From positions 47,706,469 through 47,770,468 of the forward strand of contig CM076996.1 of the NCBI GenBank assembly GCA_039090855.1: DNA of 64,000 nt, written 5' to 3'. This stretch comes from Macrothele yani. Its lineage: Eukaryota > Arthropoda > Arachnida > Araneae > Macrothelidae. Below, piece after piece: positions 45,076 through 54,255 of this stretch. The position numbers and the translations under genes were made by a program. The notes under the pieces are model-generated. The model ran no database searches. It was not told the DNA's origin and worked only from the letters and a program-made list of their open reading frames with translations. Positions within the stretch are counted from its first letter, which is position 1, and each line of letters starts with the position of its first letter.

Positions 45076-45274
45076 TCGTGAAATGTATCACCGAAACCGT
45101 CGCGGCGGTTTCGGTGATACTCGCTCCATCGCTTCGAGCTCCACCAATCATCCCACATTGAAAGTCCGTCAAATCGCATTTTTTACCCATCTCGTCACCA
45201 AAAAATCCCTTCTACTACTGTCGCAAGCACTAAGCTTTGCCACAAAGCTGTTGCCGCCTCCTGGCGGCAACAGC
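45050..45274. repeat. Cluster of three hairpins at the 5' end of a transposase pseudogene
   Basis: 45050-45085 is a perfect 36-bp palindrome with no spacer and centre GCGGCGCGCCGC. 45085-45120 has perfect 15-bp arms (GTATCACCGAAACCG) around 6 bases. 45247-45258 and 45263-45274 are perfect 12-bp arms (GCTGTTGCCGCC) around 4 bases. The three arm sequences are unrelated. Confidence 0.95.
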
Positions 45275-45336
45275 GTGCAGCCATAGCTGATTTGCTTAAA
45301 ACTGTCAGGTGGTCATAATCAAGTGGCCACGCAGTG

Positions 45337-46089
45337 TATATCCCTTTCCATCTTAAATGGGAAATTTCTCAATACGTGCACCATGATAAAAATTTAACTG
45401 AAAGTTTGCTAGAAGTAATAACTTTAAAAGTAACAACTCTTTAAAAATGATTTAAATAAATTAATCACTTCCACCGAAAACATGTACTAGTTTTAAGCAG
45501 CATTTATCCAGCCTTATTTTAACTTTACCCTTTTGTCGTAAACTCTATATCTGCAGTTTTCAATTTTATATTGTGCATTATATGCATGAGTGTTTAAGTT
45601 CTATTAGCATGCTATCTACTGACCCTAACTTAACTTTTGCGGCACCTAAGTTTTGGCGGAATTCCCGCTACGATTTAGGTGAAACACAACGCATAATCTG
45701 TCAGCAACTTTGAGCACGGAATTCCTATGAGGGAAGGGAAATCCGACCTCAAAGTTGTTAATTTCCTAGTCGTTTTCAATTTTTTTAAACATGTAATTTC
45801 CGGAAGTATTTAAAAAATAATAAATATCCAATTGTGATGAACTTCCGACACAGTGGTTCACGCTCACAATCGAGGGCATGGTAATAACAGTTTTCCCAAG
45901 TTCTTTTCTACTTTTCTTAGGAAAAGGCACTCAGCAAAAGTTTTAGAACATAGCGAAATATCTCAAAAATACCGAAATTCAGTGGTGTTGTTATGCCACT
46001 AAATTTAATATCAGTGAGAAAGAAACACCACGGCGGTGTTGGGGGACATTTGTTTCATACACGGTGAGCAGTAACGTAAAAGCAAAATA
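45337..46089. other. AT-rich DNA without recognisable genes
   Basis: No recognisable feature between two Tc1 elements. Confidence 0.5.
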
Positions 46090-47304
46090 CACTGTCGAGT
46101 CACTTTATTGTGACCACCAGCTAATATCCAGAGTAACCACCGTGTGTGGCTCGGACAGCAGCTAGACGGGCTGGGAGTGACTCAATAAGGTGCTGGAAGG
46201 TGTTCCCAGGCATGTGGAGCCATGGTGACAGCAGCGCATCTGACAACTGCTGGCGGGTGCGTGGTGGAGGATCCATAGAGCGAATAACACTAGCTAGGTG
46301 GTCCCACAGATGCTCAATTGGGTTTAAGTCAGGGGAATTGGGGTGCCAGGGAAGTATTTTGAAGTCTTCATCGTGCTCTTTCCAACCACTCTCAGACATT
46401 TCTAGCTGTGTGACACGTCGAATTCTCGTGTTGGAAGATCCCATCCACCCCAGGGAAGACAATCAGCATGTATGGGTGTACGTAATATGCAAGGATGGAT
46501 TCATAACGAATTCAGTCCGTAGTGCCTTCCACAGGTATGAGTGGACCCAGAAAATGCCATGAAAACATTCCCCAGACCATAACGCCGCCCCCACCAGCTT
46601 GTGTTCTTCCAGCAGTGGTTGAAGAGTGTTTGTTCTCGGATGTTTCTCGCCTTATACGCCAACTCCCATCTGTTCGATGAAGCAGAAAACGTGACTCATC
46701 GGAGAAGGCACTCCTTTGCCAATCAGCGGAGGTCCAATTCCATTACTGCCGTGCAAATGTAAGCATTTTCTGCCGATGAACCTTCGTTCGCATTGGTGCA
46801 GTGACCATCCGTCTGCATCGGAGCCCCATACACAGCAGGGTTCGCTGAAATGTCGCTTTAGATACACTTCCGGTAGCCTCCTGGATCATTCGGCCAGTGA
46901 GTTGCTCCACTTTAGTGTCGATCGGCCCTCACGCACCTCGCTGCCGACGTTCACCTTTCACATCAATGGCACGTGTTACTCCGCAGTTTCCACGTCGCTT
47001 ATTCGCAATGGTGCCATTTCTCCAATCACGATGCACTTTAAATACAGCAGCACGCGAACAGTTCACAAACTGCGCTGTTTCATAAATACTGCCACCCTTG
47101 GCCCGAAAGCCGATAATCATCCCTTTTTGCAAATCTGATAAATCGCTTCTTTTATCCATGACAGAAACGAGTGATACATTTTCAGAATGCCCAGCACACC
47201 TTATATACCCTCCAAGCCAGCTCACGACATGTGCCTTCTTTCATTGGCTACGCGCTGTTAACGTCATCAGTAGGAGGGGGTCACAATAATGTGACTCCAC
47301 TGTG
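46090..47304 (-). mobile_element. Tc1-like DNA transposon (family 9), inactive
   Basis: Inverted repeats (CACTGTCGAGTCACTTTATT left; CACAGTGGAGTCACATTATT right, reversed; then GTGACC) are flanked by TA at 46088-46089 and 47305-47306. The end pattern resembles that of the family 8 element, so the two families may be distant relatives. Confidence 0.9.
46121..47160 (-). pseudogene. Tc1 transposase pseudogene (family 9)
   Basis: The N-terminus begins MDKRSDLSDLQKGMIIGFRAKG at 47160 (inside the open frame 47225-46929) and continues ETAQFVNCSRAAVFKVHRDW (helix-turn-helix). Frame changes follow. The middle near 46680-46560 is recognisable only as fragments. The C-terminal piece 46462-46121 holds [21 protein letters not shown] (third motif with E) and LPARLAAVRATHGGY. 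Confidence 0.88.
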
Positions 47305-47694
47305 TATAAATAACATAAATTTGTAGCAGTAGTCCCACGTTTCTGTCATGTCACAAGCTGCAGCACTTCTGAGAATTTAGTGTACCACCCCTGGCAAAAA
47401 TCATGGAGTCACTGCCACATGAACATGATGGAGGCACATACAGTAGAGGGACGACATAAAGGAAAATACGCGAAACGAAAACATAGCTTAATGAAAGCTG
47501 CACATCTAAGCTAAAGACAGCAGGACTCTTAAAGGAGCGTACAATATCTGGCTGAAATACATAATGATGCGCAGCTCACTTGTGGGAAATAATTATAGAC
47601 TCACCGACATCAGAGGAGAAATTATGGAATCAGCCCGTATGGGATATGGAATTTATCCACTTTAATACCCAGTAACCCCCCCCCCCCACACACA

Positions 47695-48720
47695 CACACA
47701 CCACGAGCTTTGATGTCATCCTGGATCCTTTGAGGTATAGATGACGCTAATGAAAAACAATAGTCACTATGAAGCTCTTTCCAACATTCCCGAACAGCAA
47801 ACACCAGGTCAGCTTTGCAGCATGGATAATTTGCTTGGACTAGTTTCTTCAATTTCCACCACATGTTCTCAATGGGATTTAGATCCGAACTGTCTGCTGG
47901 CTATGCCATTGTATTTATATGTCGTTCTTGAAGAAATTGCTGCACACAAAAGTGCAGCAATTTCTTAAGGAACGACACATGAGACATTATCGTCTTGAAA
48001 TGTGGCCTCATCATCGCCAAAACCATTTTCAATTGATGCAATAAGAAAGTTCTCTAAAATGTTAATGTATACCTGCGCGTTGACTGTTCCTGTGATGATT
48101 GTCATCTCAAATGGTCTTTCGCCTGACAGGCAATCCCATATTATGAGTGTCTGGAGAAACTTCAGTGTGTTCTCGAAGCAGTTATCTTTACAAGTTTCAT
48201 TAGCGCGTCGACAGACAAACGTTCCAGCATCGTCTCCGTGACCACCACTGCACATCCGTGACTCATCACTGAATACCACTTTTATCCAATCTTGTACAGA
48301 CCATGATTGCTTTTCTTAAGCCCACTGTAAACGTCTTTTCTTTCAGTTAGTTTTCAAAGCTAGTTTCTGTTTTGCTTTTCTGTAAATCCTATCTTCATCA
48401 AACGGTTTCGTACTGTTCTGTCACAGGCAGCAACACCTGTAACAGTCAACTACGTCTTCATTTGTGTTGACGTATATTTATGGTTTTGAAGACATATTTC
48501 TTTTCATTTTCTACCTCACGCATTGATTGTTTTCCTTGGGGGACCGGTATATTTCCCTCTTATAAGCGTCTTGTTCTGTTTATACTTCCACTAAATTTTC
48601 GAGACCGCCGACTATGGACAACCAACACATTTTGTCGCGTCTCTTGTCGATATTGCTTCTTAAAAAACGTTTAACAATTCTGTCCCTCATTTCCATTGAT
48701 AACTCCCTTCTAGGCGCCAT
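47695..48720 (-). pseudogene. Tc1 transposase pseudogene (family 10)
   Basis: The start MAPRRELSMEMRDRIVKRF is at 48720. The first catalytic motif MVFSDESRMC opens the frame at 48279, which runs through GTFVCRRANETCKDN and NAQVYINILENFL to FQDDNVSCVVP, where an inverted duplication (47921-47976) ends it. The correct downstream sequence continues in another frame as VQQFLQERH-like, then NMWWKLKKLVQANYPCCKADL and SIPQRIQDDIKARG. All parts of the protein are recognisable but it cannot be translated. Confidence 0.88.
47921..47976. repeat. Hairpin that interrupts the family 10 transposase
   Basis: Arms 47921-47945 and 47952-47976 pair at 23 of 25 positions around a 6-base loop. On the coding strand, the right-hand arm in plus coordinates has replaced the codons expected just after the DDN motif. 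Confidence 0.9.
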
Positions 48721-48920
48721 GCTGTTACTACAGCAAGAGCGTGTTACTGCTGACTCACAACCACAACTACTCCTCTTTATCGCCACACTTATTGCATATT
48801 CCGAACGCGTGCTACAGCCAGATTCCGTTTGCAACCTATACGTTGATTCCATGATTTTGTCCTACGATGTCAGTGAGCCTATATTTATTTCTTATACGTG
48901 TTGTTACACACAGTGTTAAA

Positions 48921-49298
48921 AAAATCTTATAAAACCGTATATAAACGAGTACATGACATGCTCAAATATAAGTAACCATACGTACTTACAAATAACTACG
49001 TCAATAAATATAAATATAATCTCGATTACTTCATTTTTAATAATATAGATATCAAGAGAAATTGTATAATAAATAAGTAAAGTGACACACATAATTAGTA
49101 CAACAAAGTCGCTGATCACAAGTAATCTAATTATGCATAAAGTATCTTTGTGTACGTTTTTACATTAATTATATTTGTGTCAATCTCATAATTAATATAT
49201 TGTCGATTCATCACTATATTTGTCATAAAATTGTGCGGTCCATTTGCCCAGCATGGGACAACGAGTATATCTATTATCCCAGATTTGCCATCGAATAA
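48921..49298. other. AT-rich insertion-like DNA inside the family 10 element
   Basis: No coding potential. CAGTGTTAAAAAAAT at 48913-48927 resembles the reverse complement of 52799-52822 (CACTGTTAAAAATTGG). This could be the end pair of a further decayed element, but I cannot show it. Confidence 0.4.
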
Positions 49299-49300
49299 TA

Positions 49301-50687
49301 CACTGCTGGCCAACCAAAATGAAACACCAAGAAGGAAGCATCCGATTGGTCTCAAATTCGCAGCATGCGTCACTCGCGAAAGGACATGGAAACGATTAGC
49401 ATTGCAGGGCATATGCAAATCATGTGCGCCCGGCACGCCACCGAGAAACACTATAAGAAGGGTGCACAGAAGGCGGGGTGTAAGTAGTGGAACTGTGTTG
49501 TAATGCAGGACTTGTGCGTGGCAAGCTTCCTGATGCCTTGTCGCAGAATACGGCAGTCATTCCAGCACGTTTCGGAGTTCGACAGAGGACGAATAGTGGC
49601 TTATCGCGACAGCGGTTTATCGTACAGAGACATCGGCGCCCGTGTGGGACGACATCCAGCCACAGTGAGGCGAGTATGGATTCAGTGGGTGCAGGAGGGA
49701 CGGACGGACCGACGTGGGCGATTGCCGCAACAGCGGCACACCACTGAACGAGAGGACCGGCATGCTGTGCGGCGGGCATTGACGGCTCGCACCGCCACAT
49801 CACGAACGTTAGCGCAGGAATTATGGTGTGTTGCGCAACAACCTGTGTCAGCACGTACCGTTCGACGTCGTCTGCAGGAGCGGGGACTTGTCGCACGGCG
49901 CCCATTGCTCCGATTACCATTGACGTTACACCACCGGCGAGTGCGGCGGCAGTGGGCCGTTGAACGCCGCACCTGGACTACGGAATGGTACGACATTGTC
50001 TTCTCCGACGCACCCGCTTCTGCCTGCAACACCACGATGGGTTGATCCGCGTGTGGCGGCACCGCGGCGAGAGACTGTATGACGCCTGCATTATGCATCG
50101 CCATACCGGTCCGTCGCCTGGTGTTATGGTTTGGAGCGCAATTGGATATGACACCCACACCCCTCTGGTACGCATCGCCGGTACACTCAACAGCCACCGC
50201 TACATCTCCGACGTTTTGAAGCCTGTAGTCCTCTCTTAACTGCAGAACCTACCAGCGGCCACGTTTCAAACAGGACAATGCGCGCCCACACGTGGTCACG
50301 GCCCACCAGGTGTCACTGCTGCCGTGGCCCGCCTGTTCTTCCGATATGTCGCCCATCGAACACGTCTGGTCGCTGATCGGCAACCGAGTGGCCGGCAAGC
50401 ACCACCCGTGGCTACGCCTGATGAACTGTGGCAACGTGTGGAAGCAGCCTCGACCGACATACCCCAAGCCCACATCCAAAGCCTCTTTCGTTCGATGCCG
50501 CGGCGTGTAGCGGCCGTTAATGCCAGCCATGGGGGCCACACGAACTATTGATGTTTGCGTGTTCCGCAAGTCGCACGGGCCTGTAAGCTCAATCGTTTCA
50601 TCTTTGTATCTGTTGTTATGTATCCAGTAAATCTGGCTTTGCTATCTCGTGTCCTTCTTGGTGTTGCATTTTGGGTGGCCACAAGTG
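49301..50687 (+). mobile_element. Tc1-like DNA transposon, family 1, copy C (inactive)
   Basis: Inverted repeats match copies A and B (CACTGCTGGCCAACCAAAAT at the left; GTTGCATTTTGGGTGGCCAC near the right end). TA is at 49299-49300 and 50688-50689. It is nested in the family 10 Tc1 element. A mariner has inserted at the next TA, 2 bp from its right end. Confidence 0.95.
49533..50551 (+). pseudogene. Tc1 transposase pseudogene, family 1, copy C
   Basis: Colinear with the intact gene at 4473-5513 from the ATG at 49533. The DNA-binding half is intact through IVFSDAP, where one lost base shifts the frame just after the first aspartate (about 50010). The continuation is in the frame 49985-50239, which ends with a stop at 50237-50239. 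A deletion of about 20 bp near 50296 removes codons after the second aspartate motif. Another frame change near 50395 precedes the C-terminus MPRRVAAVNASHGGH. Confidence 0.93.
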
Positions 50688-50862
50688 TATATTAGGTGTA
50701 CAAATAAGTTTTAAAGCGTTTTTTGTGTGACGTATACCGTTTACTTACACATCCGACACTCTCCCGCGTTGTTTTCATGTGACCGTAACTGGTCCAGAGT
50801 ATAAAATGTTACACAGCAGTTTGTCCAACAGTCAAACGCACTTGCACATGGGTAAGTGAAAG

Positions 50863-52033
50863 ATGGCTAGCGATACTGCATTTATTCGACACTGCATTCG
50901 TTACGAATAAGTGCTGCAAAAGCATGTGCATCGATCTGTTCTGTTCTGGGGGAGAATATTGTATCGAAAAGCACGTGTGAATTTTGGTTTAGACGGTTTA
51001 ACCCTTTAACGACCATGTCGTAAAAATCTTGCATCACTCTAAGTAACATAACGCCCGAAACTGTCTGTTGTTTCACGTCTTTTTTAATAACAACAATAGT
51101 GACTGAGAGTGACTGCTGCTGATCCCCCATAGGTCGAGAAAATTTGAAGAATGAGTAAGGATAAGAAATCTGTTAAAGGGTTAAAGCAGGTGATTTTGAC
51201 GTTAGCGATCGAGAACGTAGTGGCGTTCCGCAGAAGCTTGCGCATAAAATACTGCAAGCATTACTGGATGAAGATTCGTCTCAAACGCAAAAAGAACTAG
51301 CTGAACAACAGGGGGTAACTCAACAAACCATTTCCAATCGTTTACGCGCAATGGGAAAGATTCAGAAGGAGGGAAAATGGGTGCCACATGACCTGAGCCA
51401 GAGGAACAGGGATGAGCGTGTCGTGAAGTGTTTGCATATGTTGAATAAACAACACAGAAAGTATTTCCTGTAGAAAATCGTTACGGGTGATGAAAAGTGG
51501 ATATAGTACGACAATCCCAAACGCAAAAAACACTGGGTAGACCCCGGTGAAGCAACGATTTCGTCACCGAAGCGCAATATTTACTCCAAGAAACTTCTGA
51601 TGTGCATCTGGTGAGATATGAAGAATGTGCTGTGTTATGAACTATTGGAACAAGGTCAAACTGTTGCTGCCGGTTGCTACTAGCAACAATTGCTGTGATT
51701 GAACCAGGAAATCTGTCGAAAAGTCTATTCATAGGCAAAGGATTGCGTCCCGTGAAATTACTGCATGACAACGCTAGGCCTCATGTCGCGAAATCGGTCA
51801 AAGAAACGTTATTGACGTTAGGCTGGGAAGTTTTGTAGCACCCCGCGTATAGTCCAGACATAGCCCCTTCAGACTATCATTTGTTCCGATCGATGCAACA
51901 TGGTTTGTCTGCTGTACCGTTCCGGATATGTGACGAAGTTCAAAAATGGGTTGACGACTTCATCGCGTCACACGACGAAGTATTCTTCACGGCTGGAATC
52001 CGTCAGCTGCCCGCCGATGGCGGAAGGTCTTAG
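50863..52033 (+). pseudogene. Mariner transposase pseudogene
   Basis: The likely start is ATG at 50863 (MASDTAFIRHCIRYE). Removing the MITE joins the interrupted motif F-K-A-G-D-F-D. The protein then runs through TQKELAEQQGVTQQTISNRL (helix-turn-helix) and KIVTGDEKWI, which holds the first catalytic D. Next come [39 protein letters not shown] with the second D (as translated around 51765-51810), and YSPDIAPSDYHLF with the third D (the D34D pattern of mariner). The C-terminus is FFTAGIRQLPADGG. Several stops (for example at 51472, 51505 and 51837) make it inactive. Confidence 0.88.
51002..51180. mobile_element. piggyBac-like MITE (179 bp)
   Basis: It begins CCCTTTAAC and ends GTTAAAGGG, and is flanked on both sides by TTAA (50998-51001 and 51181-51184), exactly as in piggyBac-superfamily insertions. 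It has no coding capacity, so it is a non-autonomous miniature. Its excision would restore the mariner reading frame at that point. Confidence 0.9.
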
Positions 52034-52202
52034 ATAGTGACGGCGCATATTTCGATTCGTAAAAGTATTATTGTTTTCTCTCAAATTACATGTTGCGTTG
52101 TCTTAAAACGCTTTAAAACTTACGTGTACACCTAATACTTCCAGTTGATTCTATGAATAAATAAGTATGTATGGAGTACACCTATTCCAAATTTGAAATC
52201 GA

Positions 52203-52451
52203 GCCGCCGATAGCTTAGTGGTTAAAGATTCAGACTACAGATGGAGGGACCCAGTTTCAAACCTAGCCTGGTAGTGTGAATTGCTAACAATTGCTGAATA
52301 TCTGCCGTGCATCGGACGAGCACGTTAAGTGCATCGATTGAGCACGTTAACCGGGGGATTCCTACTCGGGGTAGGAATCCGCCGGTTAAAGTTCCTAAGT
52401 TCCCCCCTAATTTCTATGTGCAAAAATCGAACGGTGGCGCCATCTAGTGTG

Positions 52452-52480
<29 letters not shown>
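52203..52480 (+). mobile_element. tRNA-derived SINE-like sequence (second type) with a CT-repeat end
   Basis: GCCGATAGCTTAGTGGTTAA (A box) and GGACCCAGTTTCAAACC (B box, diverged) indicate a tRNA origin different from that of the 40696 SINE family. A 21-bp duplication (TGCATCG...GAGCACGTTAA) and a hairpin (52347-52389) follow. It ends in a CT run at 52453-52478. Its limits are uncertain, and no target duplication was found. Confidence 0.6.
52347..52389. repeat. Hairpin, 18-bp arms
   Basis: Arms 52347-52364 and 52372-52389 pair at 17 of 18 positions with a 7-base loop. Confidence 0.9.
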
Positions 52481-52482
<2 letters not shown>

Positions 52483-52511
52483 ACTATCCTGTCAGAATTG
52501 CTAGATTCGGT

Positions 52512-52570
52512 CTAACTTCCTTCAGTTTCTGTGCATTACACGAAAGGGCACGGAAACTGAAGGAAGTTAA
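52512..52570. repeat. Hairpin, 23-bp arms
   Basis: Arms 52512-52534 (TAACTTCCTTCAGTTT core) and 52548-52570 pair at about 21-22 of 23 positions, with a 13-base loop. Confidence 0.9.
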
Positions 52571-53084
52571 CGCACATATAATAATTTTGAAATATATGGA
52601 TTTTTTTGAGTACATATATTTGAAATATAGGTACTCACAAATAAATACATATATTTCAAATTAGAAATACCAGATATACTCACAATTGATTCTCTGTATG
52701 TACTCAAAAATGAGTACGTGCCTTTTCCAAAAATGAGACACAAGTACTCGGAGCAAGCTCAGAATGTACTCAAAAACGAGTACATTTTCTTATTTCTAAG
52801 TACCAATTTTTAACAGTGTATCATTATGTATTTCAGTCAGATATTGCACGTTCCTTTATATGAGCCCTGCTGTGTGTAGCTTAGCTGTGCAGCATTCATT
52901 AAACTATGTTTTCGTTTCGCTTACTTCCTTTGTGTCGTTTTTACATACTCCTTACTGAACGACTCGATGTTCATGTAAGGTGATTCCATAATTTTTGCCA
53001 GGGGTTGTAGTTCCACAAAACAGGGTTGAAACTGTTATCAGAAATAGCATTCCAGGTTTTCACACAAGCAGTAAAAGTACTTGA

Positions 53085-53642
53085 AATTAAAAAAAGAATT
53101 GAATTGTATTTCTTCTTTCCAGCACCTTTCTGATTGATTCATCCATTTATTTATACCTTTTTCATGAACATTCTTTCATAAGAAATGGCCATTTAATAAT
53201 ACCTGTCTCTTTATTTTCTCTAAGATACTTCTTGATACCACAAACCAATTTTTTCAATTAAAAATAACACTGGTAATTCATGCCGTGAACACTATCTCCA
53301 AGCTGAACTCATAATCCATATAACCCTTTAAGAACAACTATTAATTTGAAATAAATAAATAAGACAGTAAAGGAAAGAGCATTCGGAATTTTCAATGCTT
53401 CATCCTTTTCATTTTTATTTAGCTTATTAAATTACTAAAATAACTTATAATGAAATCATGGAAAAATGAGTTTCGTAAAATATCCAGATAGTTCAGATAG
53501 TAATCCAAACGTGTTACGATGTTATTCGACGAAGATCTAACATCGATGGTTAAGAGACTGCAAAATTTTGGTGTACGCCGCTTTATGATGGTGTGGCTCT
53601 TACGACGGATTTGTTTCCTAAGCAGCGATTTTTGTCAAGTCC
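53085..53642 (+). repeat. Unclassified dispersed repeat, copy 2
   Basis: Continuous counterpart of 5755-5988 plus 9184-9500, which the LINE splits. It runs directly into the TRIM insertion, whose 4-bp target duplication begins at 53643. Moderate divergence between the copies suggests an old family. No coding potential was seen. Confidence 0.78.
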
Positions 53643-53646
53643 GTCG

Positions 53647-53825
53647 TGTAACGTACCAGGAGATGTGACGTACCTGCCAGAAGGACGCACACGACATAAA
53701 GGCAGATAGCAATTCGAATCAATGTCCGCGTAGCTTAATTGGTAGAGCAACTTGTTCCGGAATAAGCGGCCTCGGGTTCGAACCCCGGCGCGGATAAAAA
53801 TGACGGAGAAATTCACTTCGTTATA
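53647..53825 (+). repeat. TRIM LTR 1
   Basis: 179 bp, TGTAACG...GTTATA. Differs from LTR 2 and LTR 3 at AATTCGAATC versus AATTAGAATC (about 53716). Confidence 0.88.
53724..53796 (+). tRNA. tRNA-like sequence in TRIM LTR 1
   Basis: The acceptor GTCCGCG pairs with CGCGGAT (one G-U), the D arm is GCTT/GAGC, and the T arm TCGGG/CCCGG has a loop of TTCGAAC. A box TAGCTTAATTGG and B box GGTTCGAACCC are intact. The anticodon arm CTTGT/ATAAG leaves a 6-base loop TCCGGA, which is abnormal. This suggests a tRNA-derived promoter, not a working tRNA. Confidence 0.65.
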
Positions 53826-53826
53826 A

Positions 53827-53838
53827 TGGCGCCCGAAC
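53827..53838 (+). promoter_or_regulatory. Primer binding site 1 of the TRIM
   Basis: TGGCGCCCGAAC starts one base after LTR 1. It is complementary to the 3' end of tRNA-Lys of the type that primes many retroelements. Confidence 0.75.
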
Positions 53839-53925
53839 TATCCGGATGACCCGACCGTTCAAAATCTCGCATTGGTGTGATGTTATTTCCATACCGCGAG
53901 ATAGGAAAAATGTGAGCAGCACTTC

Positions 53926-53948
53926 GAAAGAAGAAAAAGAAGGGGAGA
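53926..53948 (+). promoter_or_regulatory. Polypurine tract 1 of the TRIM
   Basis: An all-purine stretch GAAAGAAGAAAAAGAAGGGG, then AGA, ends just upstream of LTR 2, where plus-strand priming would occur. Confidence 0.7.
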
Positions 53949-53951
53949 TGA

Positions 53952-54130
53952 TGTAACGTACCAGGAGATGTGACGTACCTGCCAGAAGGACGCACACGAC
54001 ATAAAGGCAGATAGCAATTAGAATCAATGTCCGCGTAGCTTAATTGGTAGAGCAACTTGTTCCGGAATAAGCGGCCTCGGGTTCGAACCCCGGCGCGGAT
54101 AAAAATGACGGAGAAATTCACTTCTTTATA
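53952..54130 (+). repeat. TRIM LTR 2
   Basis: 179 bp. Ends CTTCTTTATA, where LTR 1 and LTR 3 have CTTCGTTATA. Confidence 0.88.
54029..54101 (+). tRNA. tRNA-like sequence in TRIM LTR 2
   Basis: Identical to the tRNA-like sequence in LTR 1, 305 bp downstream. Confidence 0.65.
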
Positions 54131-54131
54131 A

Positions 54132-54143
54132 TGGCGCCCGAAC
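54132..54143 (+). promoter_or_regulatory. Primer binding site 2 of the TRIM
   Basis: TGGCGCCCGAAC, as after LTR 1. Confidence 0.75.
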
Positions 54144-54230
54144 TATCCGGATGACCCGACCGTTCAAAATCTCGCATTGGTGTGATGTTATTTCCATACC
54201 GCGAGATAGGAAAAATGTGAGCAGCACTTC

Positions 54231-54252
54231 GAAAGAAGAAAAAGAAGGGAGA
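54231..54252 (+). promoter_or_regulatory. Polypurine tract 2 of the TRIM
   Basis: One G shorter than tract 1, placed just before LTR 3. Confidence 0.7.
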
Positions 54253-54255
54253 TGA

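Larger units (their letters stand above)
44074..45336 (-). mobile_element. Tc1-like DNA transposon (family 8), inactive
   Basis: Terminal inverted repeats of about 29 bp (CACTGAGTGGCCACTTTATT left; CACTGCGTGGCCACTTGATT right, reversed; then ATGACCACC) are flanked by TA at 44072-44073 and 45337-45338. The transposase reading frame is broken, and the 5' end of the gene is filled with hairpins (45050-45274). Confidence 0.93.
50692..52135 (+). mobile_element. Mariner-like DNA transposon (inactive), with a MITE inside
   Basis: Terminal inverted repeats (TTAGGTGTACAAATAAGTTT left; TTAGGTGTACACGTAAGTTT right, reversed; then TAAAGCGTTTT) are flanked by TA at 50690-50691 and 52136-52137. The TTAGGTGTAC start is typical of mariner ends. 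The 1444 bp fall to about 1260 bp after removing the MITE (51002-51180) and one TTAA. Confidence 0.93.
47385..53007 (-). mobile_element. Tc1-like DNA transposon (family 10), host of a nested TE cluster
   Basis: The left end CCACCCCTGGCAAAAATCAT, then GGAGTCAC, pairs with the right end, reversed CAACCCCTGGCAAAAATTAT, then GGAATCACC. TA lies at 47383-47384 and 53008-53009. The 5.6-kb span is explained by later insertions between the transposase start (48720) and the right end: a family 1 Tc1 (49301-50687), a mariner (50692-52135) with a MITE inside, a tRNA-SINE-like stretch (52203-52480), and other AT-rich DNA (48920-49298, 52571-52970). Confidence 0.88.

Noticed and set aside
48913..52822. Possible end pair of another element (CAGTGTTAAAAAAAT and its reverse near 52806)
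   Set aside because: Only about 13 A/T-rich bases match, with mismatches, and there is no coding sequence or target duplication to support it.
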